A DNA stretch of 64,000 nucleotides from JBFGCT01 sp963825565 (GTDB lineage Bacteria; Actinomycetota; Acidimicrobiia; Acidimicrobiales; Ilumatobacteraceae). A program made the position numbers and the translations under genes. The stretch is from assembly GCA_963825565.1 (NCBI GenBank), contig CAWGTW010000016.1, positions 62,001 to 126,000 of the forward strand, read 5' to 3'. Below the pieces are notes generated by a model. It worked only from the letters and a program-made list of their open reading frames with translations, ran no database searches and had not been told where the DNA came from. Below are positions 9,607-17,676 of this stretch, piece after piece; the first letter of the stretch is position 1, and every line of letters starts with the position of its first letter.

Positions 9607-10392
9607 ATGGCAAAGATCATCGACGACAAACCCCGCCCGACGGTCAAGGACCGCGTGAGCTCCGCGGTCGGCTCGGTCCAGGGGAGCCAGGCCTGGAGCT
9701 CGATCTTCCGGCCCGGCTCGATCTTCCGCAAGGGCTACACCGACAGCCCCCGCAACCGCAGCTACGTCATCATGAACTCGGTGCTCTACCACCTGCACCC
9801 GGTCAAGGTGAAGCGCCACGCGGTCAAGGTGAGCTACACGCTGTGCCTCGGCGGCCTGAGCTTCTTCCTGTTCATCCTGCTGACGGTCACGGGCATCTTC
9901 TTGATGTTCTTCTACCGCCCCGAGGCGACCGCCGCGTGGGACGACATCCAGAACCTGCAGACCTCGGTGACGTTCGGTCTCTTGGTCAGGAACATGCACC
10001 GATGGGGCGCGCACCTGATGGTGCTCGCCGTGTTCTTGCACATGGCCCGCGTGTTCTACCACGGCGCGTACAAGCCGCCGCGAGAGTTCAACTGGGTGAT
10101 CGGGGTGATCCTGCTGACCCTGACCTTGCTGCTGTCGTTCACCGGCTACCTGCTCCCGTGGGACCAGCTGGCGCTCTGGGCGGTCACCGTCGGCACGAAC
10201 ATGATGGGGTTCACGCCGGTGTTCGGTCAGGAGGTCAGGTTCGTCCTGCTGGGCGGTGCCGAGATCGGCCCGGAGACCCTGTTGCGATGGTACGTCCTCC
10301 ACGTGCTGTTCTTCCCGTTCATCATCGTCATCTTCATGGCGATCCACTTCTGGCGGGTCCGCAAGGACGGCGGAATTTCCGGTCCGTTGTGA
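9607..10392 (+). CDS. qcrB: cytochrome b N-terminal half (b6-type) of menaquinol:cytochrome c reductase
   Basis: A 261-residue membrane subunit carrying the two b haems. Histidine pairs are H131/H145 (13 residues between) and H232/H247 (14 residues between). This spacing is typical of b6-type rather than mitochondrial-type cytochrome b. C80 in SYTLCLGG aligns with the Cys of b6 that covalently holds the extra haem c(i)/c(n), and SFTGYLLPWDQ is also b6-like. The first 45 residues form a basic amphipathic extension. The C-terminal half is encoded separately at 10435, as in Firmicutes and cyanobacteria, unlike the fused QcrB of mycobacteria. Confidence 0.94.
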   Translation: MAKIIDDKPRPTVKDRVSSAVGSVQGSQAWSSIFRPGSIFRKGYTDSPRNRSYVIMNSVLYHLHPVKVKRHAVKVSYTLCLGGLSFFLFILLTVTGIFLMFFYRPEATAAWDDIQNLQTSVTFGLLVRNMHRWGAHLMVLAVFLHMARVFYHGAYKPPREFNWVIGVILLTLTLLLSFTGYLLPWDQLALWAVTVGTNMMGFTPVFGQEVRFVLLGGAEIGPETLLRWYVLHVLFFPFIIVIFMAIHFWRVRKDGGISGPL

Positions 10393-10434
10393 TTTGTCCG
10401 GTTCAATGTCTGGCAGGAATGCGCGAGGTGAGCG

Positions 10435-11235
10435 ATGACTGAGATCCCAGAACACCTCCTCAAGCGGGCGCAGGCCGCGCGCGAGAAGGCCGCGTCCGAG
10501 CCGGCTGAGCAGGCCGCCGGTTCGGCTGCGGAATCCGCCGCGCAATCGAGCGAGCCGGCGGGCGACTCACGGATCCCCGAGCACCTCCTCCAGCGCAGCA
10601 AGGCCGCCAAGTCGGCCAAGGCTGGCGGCGACGCCCCGGCGGCGGAAGGGGGCGGCGGGGTCGCCGTCGCCGAGAAGGTCGGCGCGGTCGTCGCCGCGGC
10701 ACCGGCCGCCGGCGGGATCCCGGTCGGGGCCGGTCCGGGGGGCCACACCCAGCGGTTGCTGACCGTGGTCAAGTCCGGCTCGATCCAGGACGTCAAGGCG
10801 ACCCCGGTCGACAAGGTCCACACGTGGCCGCACCTGCTCGCCGCCGAGTTCGTCGCTGCGCTCGCGTGCACCGCGTTCACGTTCATCTTCTCGGTGTTCG
10901 TCAACGCACCCCTGCTCGAGCTCGCCAACACCAACCAGACGCCGAACCCGTCCAAGGCGCCGTGGTACTTCCTCGGCCTCCAGGAACTCCTGACGATGTT
11001 CCACCCGATGATCGCCGGCGTGACCATTCCCGGTGTCGGCTTGATCGTCCTGATCCTCGCCCCGTTCCTCGACCGCAACCCGTCGATCAAGCCGGAAGAC
11101 CGCAAGTTCGCGACGTCGTTGATGACCGTCCACCTGATGTTCTGGGCGGTCCTCGTGCTCATCGGCTCGTTCTTCCGAGGTCCAGGCTTCAACTTCGTCT
11201 GGCCCTGGGTGGAAGGCCTGTTCTTCGAACTCTGA
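10435..11235 (+). CDS. cytochrome b C-terminal half (subunit IV-like) with IPEHLLKR repeats
   Basis: A 266-residue protein. The last 130 residues correspond to subunit IV/cytochrome b C-domain: about three helices, with TPNPSKAPWYFLGLQELL at the Qo-site position. The usual PEWY is APWY here (residues 175-178), so the motif glutamate is absent; E184 in LQELL is near. The first 130 residues are cytoplasmic, Ala/Lys/Glu-rich and low-complexity, and contain IPEHLLKR (residues 4-11) and IPEHLLQR (47-54). The same motif starts the cytochrome c at 8274. ATG 10435 follows GAGGTGAGCG. Confidence 0.92.
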   Translation: MTEIPEHLLKRAQAAREKAASEPAEQAAGSAAESAAQSSEPAGDSRIPEHLLQRSKAAKSAKAGGDAPAAEGGGGVAVAEKVGAVVAAAPAAGGIPVGAGPGGHTQRLLTVVKSGSIQDVKATPVDKVHTWPHLLAAEFVAALACTAFTFIFSVFVNAPLLELANTNQTPNPSKAPWYFLGLQELLTMFHPMIAGVTIPGVGLIVLILAPFLDRNPSIKPEDRKFATSLMTVHLMFWAVLVLIGSFFRGPGFNFVWPWVEGLFFEL

Positions 11236-11259
11236 TCCTCCGAAAGGAGACGCCCCCTC

Positions 11260-12138
11260 ATGAACACCACCGCAGTCATCTTCATCATCGTCGGAGTCGT
11301 CGTCGCGCTCGGCGCCCTCGTCTTCTTCTCGTTCGCCCGCCGCGACGACGTCCGCGGCGCAGGCGCGCTGTCGGGCGAGACCCGCGACCGTGATCGCGCC
11401 GCCCGCCGCGAGCGCGGCGACGGCGCGGCGTCGGTCGTCACCGCCCGCACGGCTGCCGCCGCCGAGGCCGAGGGCACCGCCGCCCGCGGAACCACGCTCG
11501 TGAAGGCCGAGGAAACCCAGCCGATCGTGCCGTGGGTCCCGCCGGACCCCGAGGCGATCGGCGTGTCGCGGCGGCAGTTCTTCAACCGCGCGACGGTCAC
11601 GCTGATGAGCGTCGGGATCGGCGCGTTCAGCGCTGCGGCGTTCGTCGCCTTCCTCTGGCCGACCGGCACCGGTGGCTTCGGCGGGGTGGTCAACGTCGGC
11701 AAGCTGGGCACGATCAAGGACGGCATCAAGCAGGGCAACGGGTTCTACTACGCCGCCGAGGCCAAGTCCTGGATCACGGAGTACCCGTCCGAGGCGCTGC
11801 CCGCCGCCGAGACGGTCTACCCGGAGAACGTGCTCGTGGCGATGCGCCAGGGCATCACGGTGCTCAGCCAGAAGTGCCCGCACCTCGGCTGCCGCGTGCC
11901 CGAGTGCACGACGAGCCAGTGGTTCGAGTGCCAGTGCCACGGCTCGCAGTACAACCGCAACGGCGAGAAGAAGGCCGGCCCGGCGCCGCGCGGGATGGAC
12001 CGCTTCCCGGCGACGATCTCGGCGACCGAGGACGTCACGATCGACACGGGCAAGTCGGTGAGCGGCCCACCGATCGGCACGAACACGACCGGCCAGGAAG
12101 CCGAGGGTCCGCACTGCACCGGCGGTGGTGAGCACTGA
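11260..12138 (+). CDS. qcrA: Rieske [2Fe-2S] subunit of the bc complex
   Basis: A 292-residue Rieske iron-sulphur protein. Cluster ligands are C206 and H208 (in CPHLGC) and C224 and H227 (in CQCHGS); C211 and C226 are placed for the stabilising disulphide. A twin-arginine-like SRRQFF precedes a membrane helix at residues 112-132. There is also a helix at residues 4-24 and a charged linker of 80 residues, so the N-terminus is longer than the b6f Rieske. It oxidises menaquinol with the two cytochrome b halves. Its stop and the next start share one base (TGATG). Confidence 0.95.
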   Translation: MNTTAVIFIIVGVVVALGALVFFSFARRDDVRGAGALSGETRDRDRAARRERGDGAASVVTARTAAAAEAEGTAARGTTLVKAEETQPIVPWVPPDPEAIGVSRRQFFNRATVTLMSVGIGAFSAAAFVAFLWPTGTGGFGGVVNVGKLGTIKDGIKQGNGFYYAAEAKSWITEYPSEALPAAETVYPENVLVAMRQGITVLSQKCPHLGCRVPECTTSQWFECQCHGSQYNRNGEKKAGPAPRGMDRFPATISATEDVTIDTGKSVSGPPIGTNTTGQEAEGPHCTGGGEH

Positions 12139-13226
12139 TGGCGACCGGTCTCGTCGCGCTGACGACCACGAACATCGCCATCCTCGGCTTCGTCGTCATC
12201 CTCCTCGGGTGGGTGGTCTACGGGATCTTCAACGTCGTCGGCGGGCGCAAGGAGGTCGGCTCGGAGCTCGAGCTGGCCGCCAACCGCAAGGAGTACTACG
12301 ACGACGAGACGCTCGAGGGGCCGCGCCTGACGCGGGTGATGGGGATCGGGGTCGTCCTGCTGTTCATCACCGTGGTCGCGCTGCCGCTCTATTGGATCTT
12401 CGAGCCGAGCCGCCAGGCCGGTGCGGAAGAGGGCTGGAACAAGCGGTTCGCGAGCTGGGGTGCGGAGCTGTTCGCTCCGACGGCGGAAGGTGGCTTCAAC
12501 TGCGCCGGCTGCCACGGCGGGATGCAGGCCGTGGGCGGTGTCGCGCCGTTCACGGTCACCGACCCGCTGACCGGTGAGGTCAGCGCGGTGAGCTGGAAGG
12601 CGCCGGCGCTCAACACCGCCCTCTACAAGTTCTCCGACGACGAGATCCGCTTCATCCTGAACTACGGCCGCCCGTTCTCGCCGATGTCGCCGTGGGGCCT
12701 GATCGGCGGCGGCCCGATGAACGCGCAGCAGATCGACACGCTGATCGAGTACATGAAGAGCATCCAGATCCCCCGCGAGGACTGCGGCGAGGGCGAGGTC
12801 GATGCCCAGTACTTCGGCGCCCAGCTCTGCGAGTCCGGCCACCTCCCGAGCGCGATCCAGGACGACATCGACGCGGCGGCCCGCAAGGCGGTCGCCGACG
12901 GCGACGCGGCGAGCTACGGCGAGGCGCTGTACAACCTCGAGATCGGGAGCGGCGCGTACAGCTGCGCCCGATGCCACACCCAGGGCTGGAGCTTCGACGA
13001 CCCGGGCGTGACCGGGCAGGGCGCGTACGGCTGGAACCTCACCGGTGGCTCGACCAACAGCCACTTCAACAACGAGTCCGACATGATCGCGTTCATCAAA
13101 GCGGGTTCGGAGTTCGGCAAGGTCTACGGTAACCAGGGCCAAGGGAGCGGCCGCATGCCCGCCTTCGGGGCGCTGCTCACCGACGAGCAGATCCAGGCCG
13201 TCGTCGAATACGTTCGGAGTTTGTGA
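12138..13226 (+). CDS. dihaem membrane cytochrome c of the bc complex
   Basis: A 362-residue protein with two N-terminal membrane helices (about residues 12-33 and 67-88) and two tandem cytochrome c domains. Haem sites are CAGCH (C122, C125, H126) and CARCH (C276, C279, H280). Probable axial methionines lie in SPMSPWG and GRMPAFG. Covalently bound dihaem c is typical of actinobacterial and other Gram-positive bc complexes, where it passes electrons straight to the oxidase. Start ATG 12138 overlaps the Rieske stop. Confidence 0.93.
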   Translation: MATGLVALTTTNIAILGFVVILLGWVVYGIFNVVGGRKEVGSELELAANRKEYYDDETLEGPRLTRVMGIGVVLLFITVVALPLYWIFEPSRQAGAEEGWNKRFASWGAELFAPTAEGGFNCAGCHGGMQAVGGVAPFTVTDPLTGEVSAVSWKAPALNTALYKFSDDEIRFILNYGRPFSPMSPWGLIGGGPMNAQQIDTLIEYMKSIQIPREDCGEGEVDAQYFGAQLCESGHLPSAIQDDIDAAARKAVADGDAASYGEALYNLEIGSGAYSCARCHTQGWSFDDPGVTGQGAYGWNLTGGSTNSHFNNESDMIAFIKAGSEFGKVYGNQGQGSGRMPAFGALLTDEQIQAVVEYVRSL

Positions 13227-13229
13227 GAC

Positions 13230-14072
13230 ATGTCGCTGCTGGCCATCGGATGGGACCCCGAGCTGCGGGGTCTGCTGACCGTCATCATGGGTGTCGTCGT
13301 CCTGTGCGGCAGCGTGTACCTGATCCTGGCGACCAACATGGGCGCCCGGCTGGCGCTGCTCGTCGCGTTGGCCGGCCTGGCCGGCTGGATGATGCTGATG
13401 GGCATGGTCTGGTGGATCTACGGCATCGGGCTGCGCGGTCCTGATCCGACCTGGCAGGCGGTCCCGGGTGCCACGGTGCTCCAGGACACCTCAGCGCTGC
13501 GCGCGGGCGGTGCGCTCGAGTCGTTGCCGGCCGGCATCGATGACGCGGACTTCCCCGAGCAGGCCGAGCTGGTCGCCGGACAGTTCGAGGACGAAGGCTG
13601 GGTCGTACTCGACAAGGCCTCGCCCGCGTTCGGTCAGGCGCAGGCGGCGGCCAGCGTGTTCCTCGAGGAGGAGGGTGCCTTCGCGGCCGGGCAGTACGAG
13701 ATCGTCGAGATCTTCGACATCGGTGGCGAGCGCTACCCCAAGATCAACGACACGCTCGACTTCCTGGCGTTCTTCCACGAGCCCCACTACGTGGTGGCCG
13801 AGGCGGCGCCGCTCGAGCAGGTGCGCGCCGAGCCGGGCCGGGCACCGGTCGCGCTCGAGATCGACGAAACCCGCCAGCGGCAGTACGTGTACATGATCCG
13901 CGACCTCGGTGCCCGCCGGCAGCCGGCGGTCGTGCTGACGTTCACCAGCGGTGCGATCTTCCTCGCACTGTGCTACCTGATGCACCGGCGCGACCGCATC
14001 CTGCGCGAGAACCTGGCGATGGCGACCACGTCTGCGGCGGCTCCGCCCGAGCGGGTGAGCGCGACGGTCTGA
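13230..14072 (+). CDS. unknown membrane protein between the bc complex and complex I genes
   Basis: A 280-residue protein I do not recognise. Two hydrophobic helices lie near the N-terminus (about 12-34 and 40-65, the second rich in Met and Trp), then an acidic extramembrane domain of about 160 residues, then a third helix at about 232-253 and a short basic tail. The domain contains EIVEIFDIGGERYPKINDTL and a histidine pair in FFHEPHYV. It starts 3 bases after the cytochrome c stop and ends 1 base before nuoA. That makes it the physical bridge between the two gene sets and a candidate supercomplex factor. Confidence 0.82.
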   Translation: MSLLAIGWDPELRGLLTVIMGVVVLCGSVYLILATNMGARLALLVALAGLAGWMMLMGMVWWIYGIGLRGPDPTWQAVPGATVLQDTSALRAGGALESLPAGIDDADFPEQAELVAGQFEDEGWVVLDKASPAFGQAQAAASVFLEEEGAFAAGQYEIVEIFDIGGERYPKINDTLDFLAFFHEPHYVVAEAAPLEQVRAEPGRAPVALEIDETRQRQYVYMIRDLGARRQPAVVLTFTSGAIFLALCYLMHRRDRILRENLAMATTSAAAPPERVSATV

Positions 14073-14073
14073 C

Positions 14074-14562
14074 ATGTCCCAGTACCTGCCGATCGTGTTG
14101 CTGATGTTCCTGGCGATCGTCTTCGGCGCGCTCAGCTTCCTCGCGTCCCGGTTGCTGGCGCCGCGCCGGCCGTCGTCAGCGAAGGAAGCCCCGTACGAGT
14201 GCGGGATCGTTCCCAGCCGCGAACCTCCCGAGCGATTTCCGGTCAGCTTCTACGTCGTCGCGATGCTGTTCATCATGTTCGACATCGAGATCATCTTCGT
14301 CTACCCGTACGCCGTCGCTCGCGAGGAGCTCGGGGTGTACGGGTTCTGGGCGATCTTCGTGTTCTCCGCGATCTTCTTCTTGACCTTCGTCTACGAAGTG
14401 GCCCGCGGCGGGCTCGACTGGGGCCCGCTCCAGCGGTACCGGAGCATGGAGGCCGACGCCGCCGCGGTGTCGCCGCAGCGCACGCTCGCCTCGACCGTGC
14501 GCCGTGTCGGCACCGAGGGCCGGTTGACCGGCAGCGACGCCGCGGACGACGCGGCCGCGTAG
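14074..14562 (+). CDS. nuoA: NADH-quinone oxidoreductase subunit A
   Basis: Membrane subunit with three helices and the conserved EAPYECGI loop between helices one and two, which lines the quinone-coupling region. The second helix carries FDIEIIFVYPYA. Its 162 residues exceed the usual 120 because of a C-terminal extension of about 40 residues rich in Arg, Ala and Asp after the DWGPL motif. First of fourteen complex I genes in canonical order. Confidence 0.96.
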   Translation: MSQYLPIVLLMFLAIVFGALSFLASRLLAPRRPSSAKEAPYECGIVPSREPPERFPVSFYVVAMLFIMFDIEIIFVYPYAVAREELGVYGFWAIFVFSAIFFLTFVYEVARGGLDWGPLQRYRSMEADAAAVSPQRTLASTVRRVGTEGRLTGSDAADDAAA

Positions 14563-14572
14563 AGGATCGATC

Positions 14573-15157
14573 ATGGGCATCGTCGGCGACGTGCGGGACC
14601 AAGGGCTCGGTGGGATCTCCCACAACATCATCACCGGCCGGCTCGAAGACCTGGTCAACTGGTCGCGGTCACGCTCGTCGTGGCCGGCTTCGTTCGGTCT
14701 CGCGTGCTGCGCGATCGAGATGATGGCCACGGGCGCCGCCCACTACGACATCTCGCGCTTCGGGATGGAAGTGTTCCGGGCATCGCCGCGCCAGGCCGAC
14801 ATCATGATCGTCGCCGGCCGGGTGAGCCAGAAGATGGCTCCGGTGCTGCGCCAGGTGTACGACCAGATGATGGAGCCGAAGTGGGTCATCTCGATGGGCG
14901 TGTGCGCCTCGTCGGGCGGGATGTTCAACAACTACGCGCTCGTCCAGGGCGTCGACCAGGTCGTGCCGGTCGACGTGTACGCGCCCGGTTGCCCGCCGAC
15001 ACCGGAGACGCTGATCCACGCGATCGAGACGTTGCACGGCCTGATCGAGAACGAACAGCTCCTGCGCCGCCGCCAGGAGACCGGGCGCGGCGCCGACCTG
15101 CACGTCGAGCTGATCGAGTCCCGCGACACGCCGGTCCTGCTCGGTGTCAAGCCATGA
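14573..15157 (+). CDS. nuoB: NADH-quinone oxidoreductase subunit B (N2 cluster)
   Basis: A 194-residue peripheral-arm subunit holding the terminal [4Fe-4S] cluster N2. Its ligands are the adjacent C45-C46 (FGLACCAIEMM), C111 (GVCASSGG) and C140 (APGCPPTPE). It passes electrons to menaquinone at the interface with NuoD and NuoH. The stop overlaps the nuoC start by four bases (ATGA). Confidence 0.97.
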   Translation: MGIVGDVRDQGLGGISHNIITGRLEDLVNWSRSRSSWPASFGLACCAIEMMATGAAHYDISRFGMEVFRASPRQADIMIVAGRVSQKMAPVLRQVYDQMMEPKWVISMGVCASSGGMFNNYALVQGVDQVVPVDVYAPGCPPTPETLIHAIETLHGLIENEQLLRRRQETGRGADLHVELIESRDTPVLLGVKP

Positions 15158-15678
15158 CCGACGACGCGGCCGCCGAGGGCGGCGCCGGCGACGAGGCCCC
15201 GGACCTCGACGCGGCCGAAGCGAGCCGTGAGGCCGAGGCGGCGGCCACGAGCGTCGTCCACGTGCCGCGCGAGGAGTACCTCGGCACGGTCAAGTCGCTG
15301 GCCGACGACGGGTACGTGATGTGCGTCGACCTGACCGCGGTCGACTACCTCCAACATCTCGACCGGCCGCTGCCCGACGGCGTGCGCGGCGAGCGGTTCG
15401 AGGTGGTGGTCAACCTGCTCGACATGACGTCCCGCCGGCGGATCCGTCTGCGCGTCCAGGTCCCCGACGACGATGCGAGCGTGCCGTCGCTGTTCGACGT
15501 GCACCCCGGCAGCGAGGCGATGGAGCGCGAGGTGTTCGACATGTTCGGCATCACCTTCGCCGGCCACCCGGACCTCACCCGCATCCTGATGCCCGAGGAC
15601 TGGGAGGGCCACCCGCTGCGCAAGGACTACGACGTCGGGCGCATCCCGGTGCAGTTCAAGGAGGCGAACGCCCGATGA
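15154..15678 (+). CDS. nuoC: NADH-quinone oxidoreductase subunit C
   Basis: A 174-residue peripheral-arm subunit. The 30-kDa signature is visible as EREVFDMFGITFAGHPDLTR, followed by GHPLRKDY. The N-terminus is an acidic Ala-rich tail of about 35 residues. The ATG overlaps the nuoB stop, and the stop overlaps the nuoD start (ATGA both times), so translation is coupled along B-C-D. It is not fused to NuoD. Confidence 0.96.
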   Translation: MTDDAAAEGGAGDEAPDLDAAEASREAEAAATSVVHVPREEYLGTVKSLADDGYVMCVDLTAVDYLQHLDRPLPDGVRGERFEVVVNLLDMTSRRRIRLRVQVPDDDASVPSLFDVHPGSEAMEREVFDMFGITFAGHPDLTRILMPEDWEGHPLRKDYDVGRIPVQFKEANAR

Positions 15679-17027
15679 GCACGACCGAGGAGCACTCCTA
15701 CATCGGCTTCGTCCCCGGAACCGACGAGGGCAGCCAGCAGCTCAAGCCGCGCAGCGAGACGACCGCCGAGGAGTTGCTGCGCGAGGTCGGTTCGGTCCTG
15801 CGCATGTCCGAGGCCGAGGCGGCCCGTCTCGGCGATCTGCCCGACGACCCCGACGACGATCAGACGATGATCATCAACATGGGTCCGCAGCACCCGTCGA
15901 CGCACGGCGTGCTCCGGCTGATGCTCGAGCTGCAGGGCGAGACCGTGCTGCGGTGCAAGCCGATCATCGGATATCTCCACACGGGGATGGAGAAGACCGG
16001 CGAGCAGCTCACGTACCTGCAGGGGGGCACCAACGTCACCCGGATGGACTACCTGTCGCCGTTCGCCAACGAGCTCGTGTTCTCGATGGCGACCGAGCGG
16101 TTGCTCGGCATCGATGGCGACATCCCCGAACGGGCGACCTGGATCCGGATGTTGCTCGCCGAGCTCAACCGGATGAGCAGCCACCTGCTGTTCATGGCCA
16201 CCAACGGCATGGACCTCGGCGCGGTCTCGATGATGATCTACGGCTGGCGGGAGCGCGAGGAGGTGCTGCGGTTCTTCCAGGAGGTGACCGGCCTTCGGAT
16301 GAACCACAACTTCATCCGCCCCGGCGGTCTCGCGGCCGACCTCCCGGCCGGCTGGCGCGACGGCGTGCTGCGCATCCTCGACCTGCTTCCCGAGCGCCTC
16401 GACGAGTACGACACGCTGATGACCGGACAGCCGTTGTGGCGCGAGCGGCTCCAGGGCGTCGGTGTGATCACGCCCGGCGAGGCCGTCGCCCTCGGCGCCA
16501 CCGGCCCGATCCTTCGCTCGACCGGGGTCGAGTGGGACCTGCGCCGCGACCTGCCCTACCTGCACTACGACGAGGTCGACTTCGATGTCGTCGTCGGCTC
16601 GTACGGCGACGCGTTCGATCGGTACGCGATCCGTCTTGCGGAGATCCGCGAGTCGATGCGCATCGTGCGCCAGATCGTCGACCGCATCCCGGCGGGTGAC
16701 TATCGCATCCAGGACAAGAAGGTGACGCCCCCGCCCCGCGCCCGGATCGACGAGTCGATGGAGGCGCTGATCCATCACTTCAAGCTCTTCACCGAAGGGT
16801 TCAAGGTTCCCGAGGGCGAGGTCTACGTCGGGATCGAGAGCCCGCGCGGCGAGATCGGCTGCTACCTCGTGTCCGACGGTTCGCCGACGCCGTACCGGAT
16901 GCACATCCGCGCTCCATCGTTCGTCAACATCCAGTGCCTGCCGCACATGATGCGGGGCGGCCTCGTCGCCGATGCGGTCGCAGTGATCTCCTCGGTCGAC
17001 CCCGTACTCGGAGACGTAGATAGGTGA
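15675..17027 (+). CDS. nuoD: NADH-quinone oxidoreductase subunit D
   Basis: A 450-residue 49-kDa-type subunit forming the quinone-binding cavity with NuoB. The loop GPQHPSTHGVLR carries the quinone-head histidine. Other family signatures include GYLHTGMEKTGE, MDLGAVS and ESPRGEIG near the C-terminus. The first 65 residues form a polar extension before the fold begins. A 61-base gap with a small CCCCT/AGGGG hairpin separates it from nuoE. Confidence 0.97.
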   Translation: MSTTEEHSYIGFVPGTDEGSQQLKPRSETTAEELLREVGSVLRMSEAEAARLGDLPDDPDDDQTMIINMGPQHPSTHGVLRLMLELQGETVLRCKPIIGYLHTGMEKTGEQLTYLQGGTNVTRMDYLSPFANELVFSMATERLLGIDGDIPERATWIRMLLAELNRMSSHLLFMATNGMDLGAVSMMIYGWREREEVLRFFQEVTGLRMNHNFIRPGGLAADLPAGWRDGVLRILDLLPERLDEYDTLMTGQPLWRERLQGVGVITPGEAVALGATGPILRSTGVEWDLRRDLPYLHYDEVDFDVVVGSYGDAFDRYAIRLAEIRESMRIVRQIVDRIPAGDYRIQDKKVTPPPRARIDESMEALIHHFKLFTEGFKVPEGEVYVGIESPRGEIGCYLVSDGSPTPYRMHIRAPSFVNIQCLPHMMRGGLVADAVAVISSVDPVLGDVDR

Positions 17028-17088
17028 GGGCCGTGCGTGGCACTACTGTCGGTTGGCGCGCCCCTGCTTGTGAAGGGGTTCTCGAACC

Positions 17089-17676
17089 ATGAGCCGTCTG
17101 TCCGATCACCACGTCATCGTCGCCAAGGAGATCATCGGGCGGTACCCGCGTCCGAAGTCGGCGCTGCTCTCGCTGCTGCACCTCGCCCAGGAGCAGGATG
17201 GCTACGTCACCAACGAGGCGATGTCGCACATCGCCGAGCTCGTCGGGGTCACGCCGGCGGAGGTCTACGGCACGGCGAGCTTCTACGAGATGTTCAAGTT
17301 CGAGCCGGTCGGCACGTACTGCATCAACGTCTGCACGAACATCTCATGCCAGTTGCTCGGCGCATGGGAGTTGCTCGAGCACGTCGAGGAATCGCTCGGC
17401 GTCAAGAGCGGCTCGACGACCGCTGACGGCCTGTTCACCGTCGAGGACGTCGAGTGCATCGCGGCCTGCACCGAGGCCCCGGCGCTGCAGGTCAACTATC
17501 GGTACCGTTACCGGGTGTCCGACCGCGACTTCGACCAACTGGTCGACGACCTGCGGGCGGGGCGGTTGACCGAGGAGATCCCGCCCCACGGCACGCTCGC
17601 CCGCACGCGCCAGCGCACGCCCGACAACTGGGCGGGGACCGGCGCGGCCGCGCAGCAAGGGGTCGACGCGCGATGA
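17089..17676 (+). CDS. nuoE: NADH-quinone oxidoreductase subunit E
   Basis: A 195-residue thioredoxin-like subunit with [2Fe-2S] cluster N1a. Ligands are C82 and C87 (CTNISC) and C123 and C127 (CIAAC). With NuoF and NuoG it forms the NADH-dehydrogenase module. The C-terminus carries about 30 extra polar residues. Its stop overlaps the nuoF ATG (ATGA). Confidence 0.96.
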   Translation: MSRLSDHHVIVAKEIIGRYPRPKSALLSLLHLAQEQDGYVTNEAMSHIAELVGVTPAEVYGTASFYEMFKFEPVGTYCINVCTNISCQLLGAWELLEHVEESLGVKSGSTTADGLFTVEDVECIAACTEAPALQVNYRYRYRVSDRDFDQLVDDLRAGRLTEEIPPHGTLARTRQRTPDNWAGTGAAAQQGVDAR

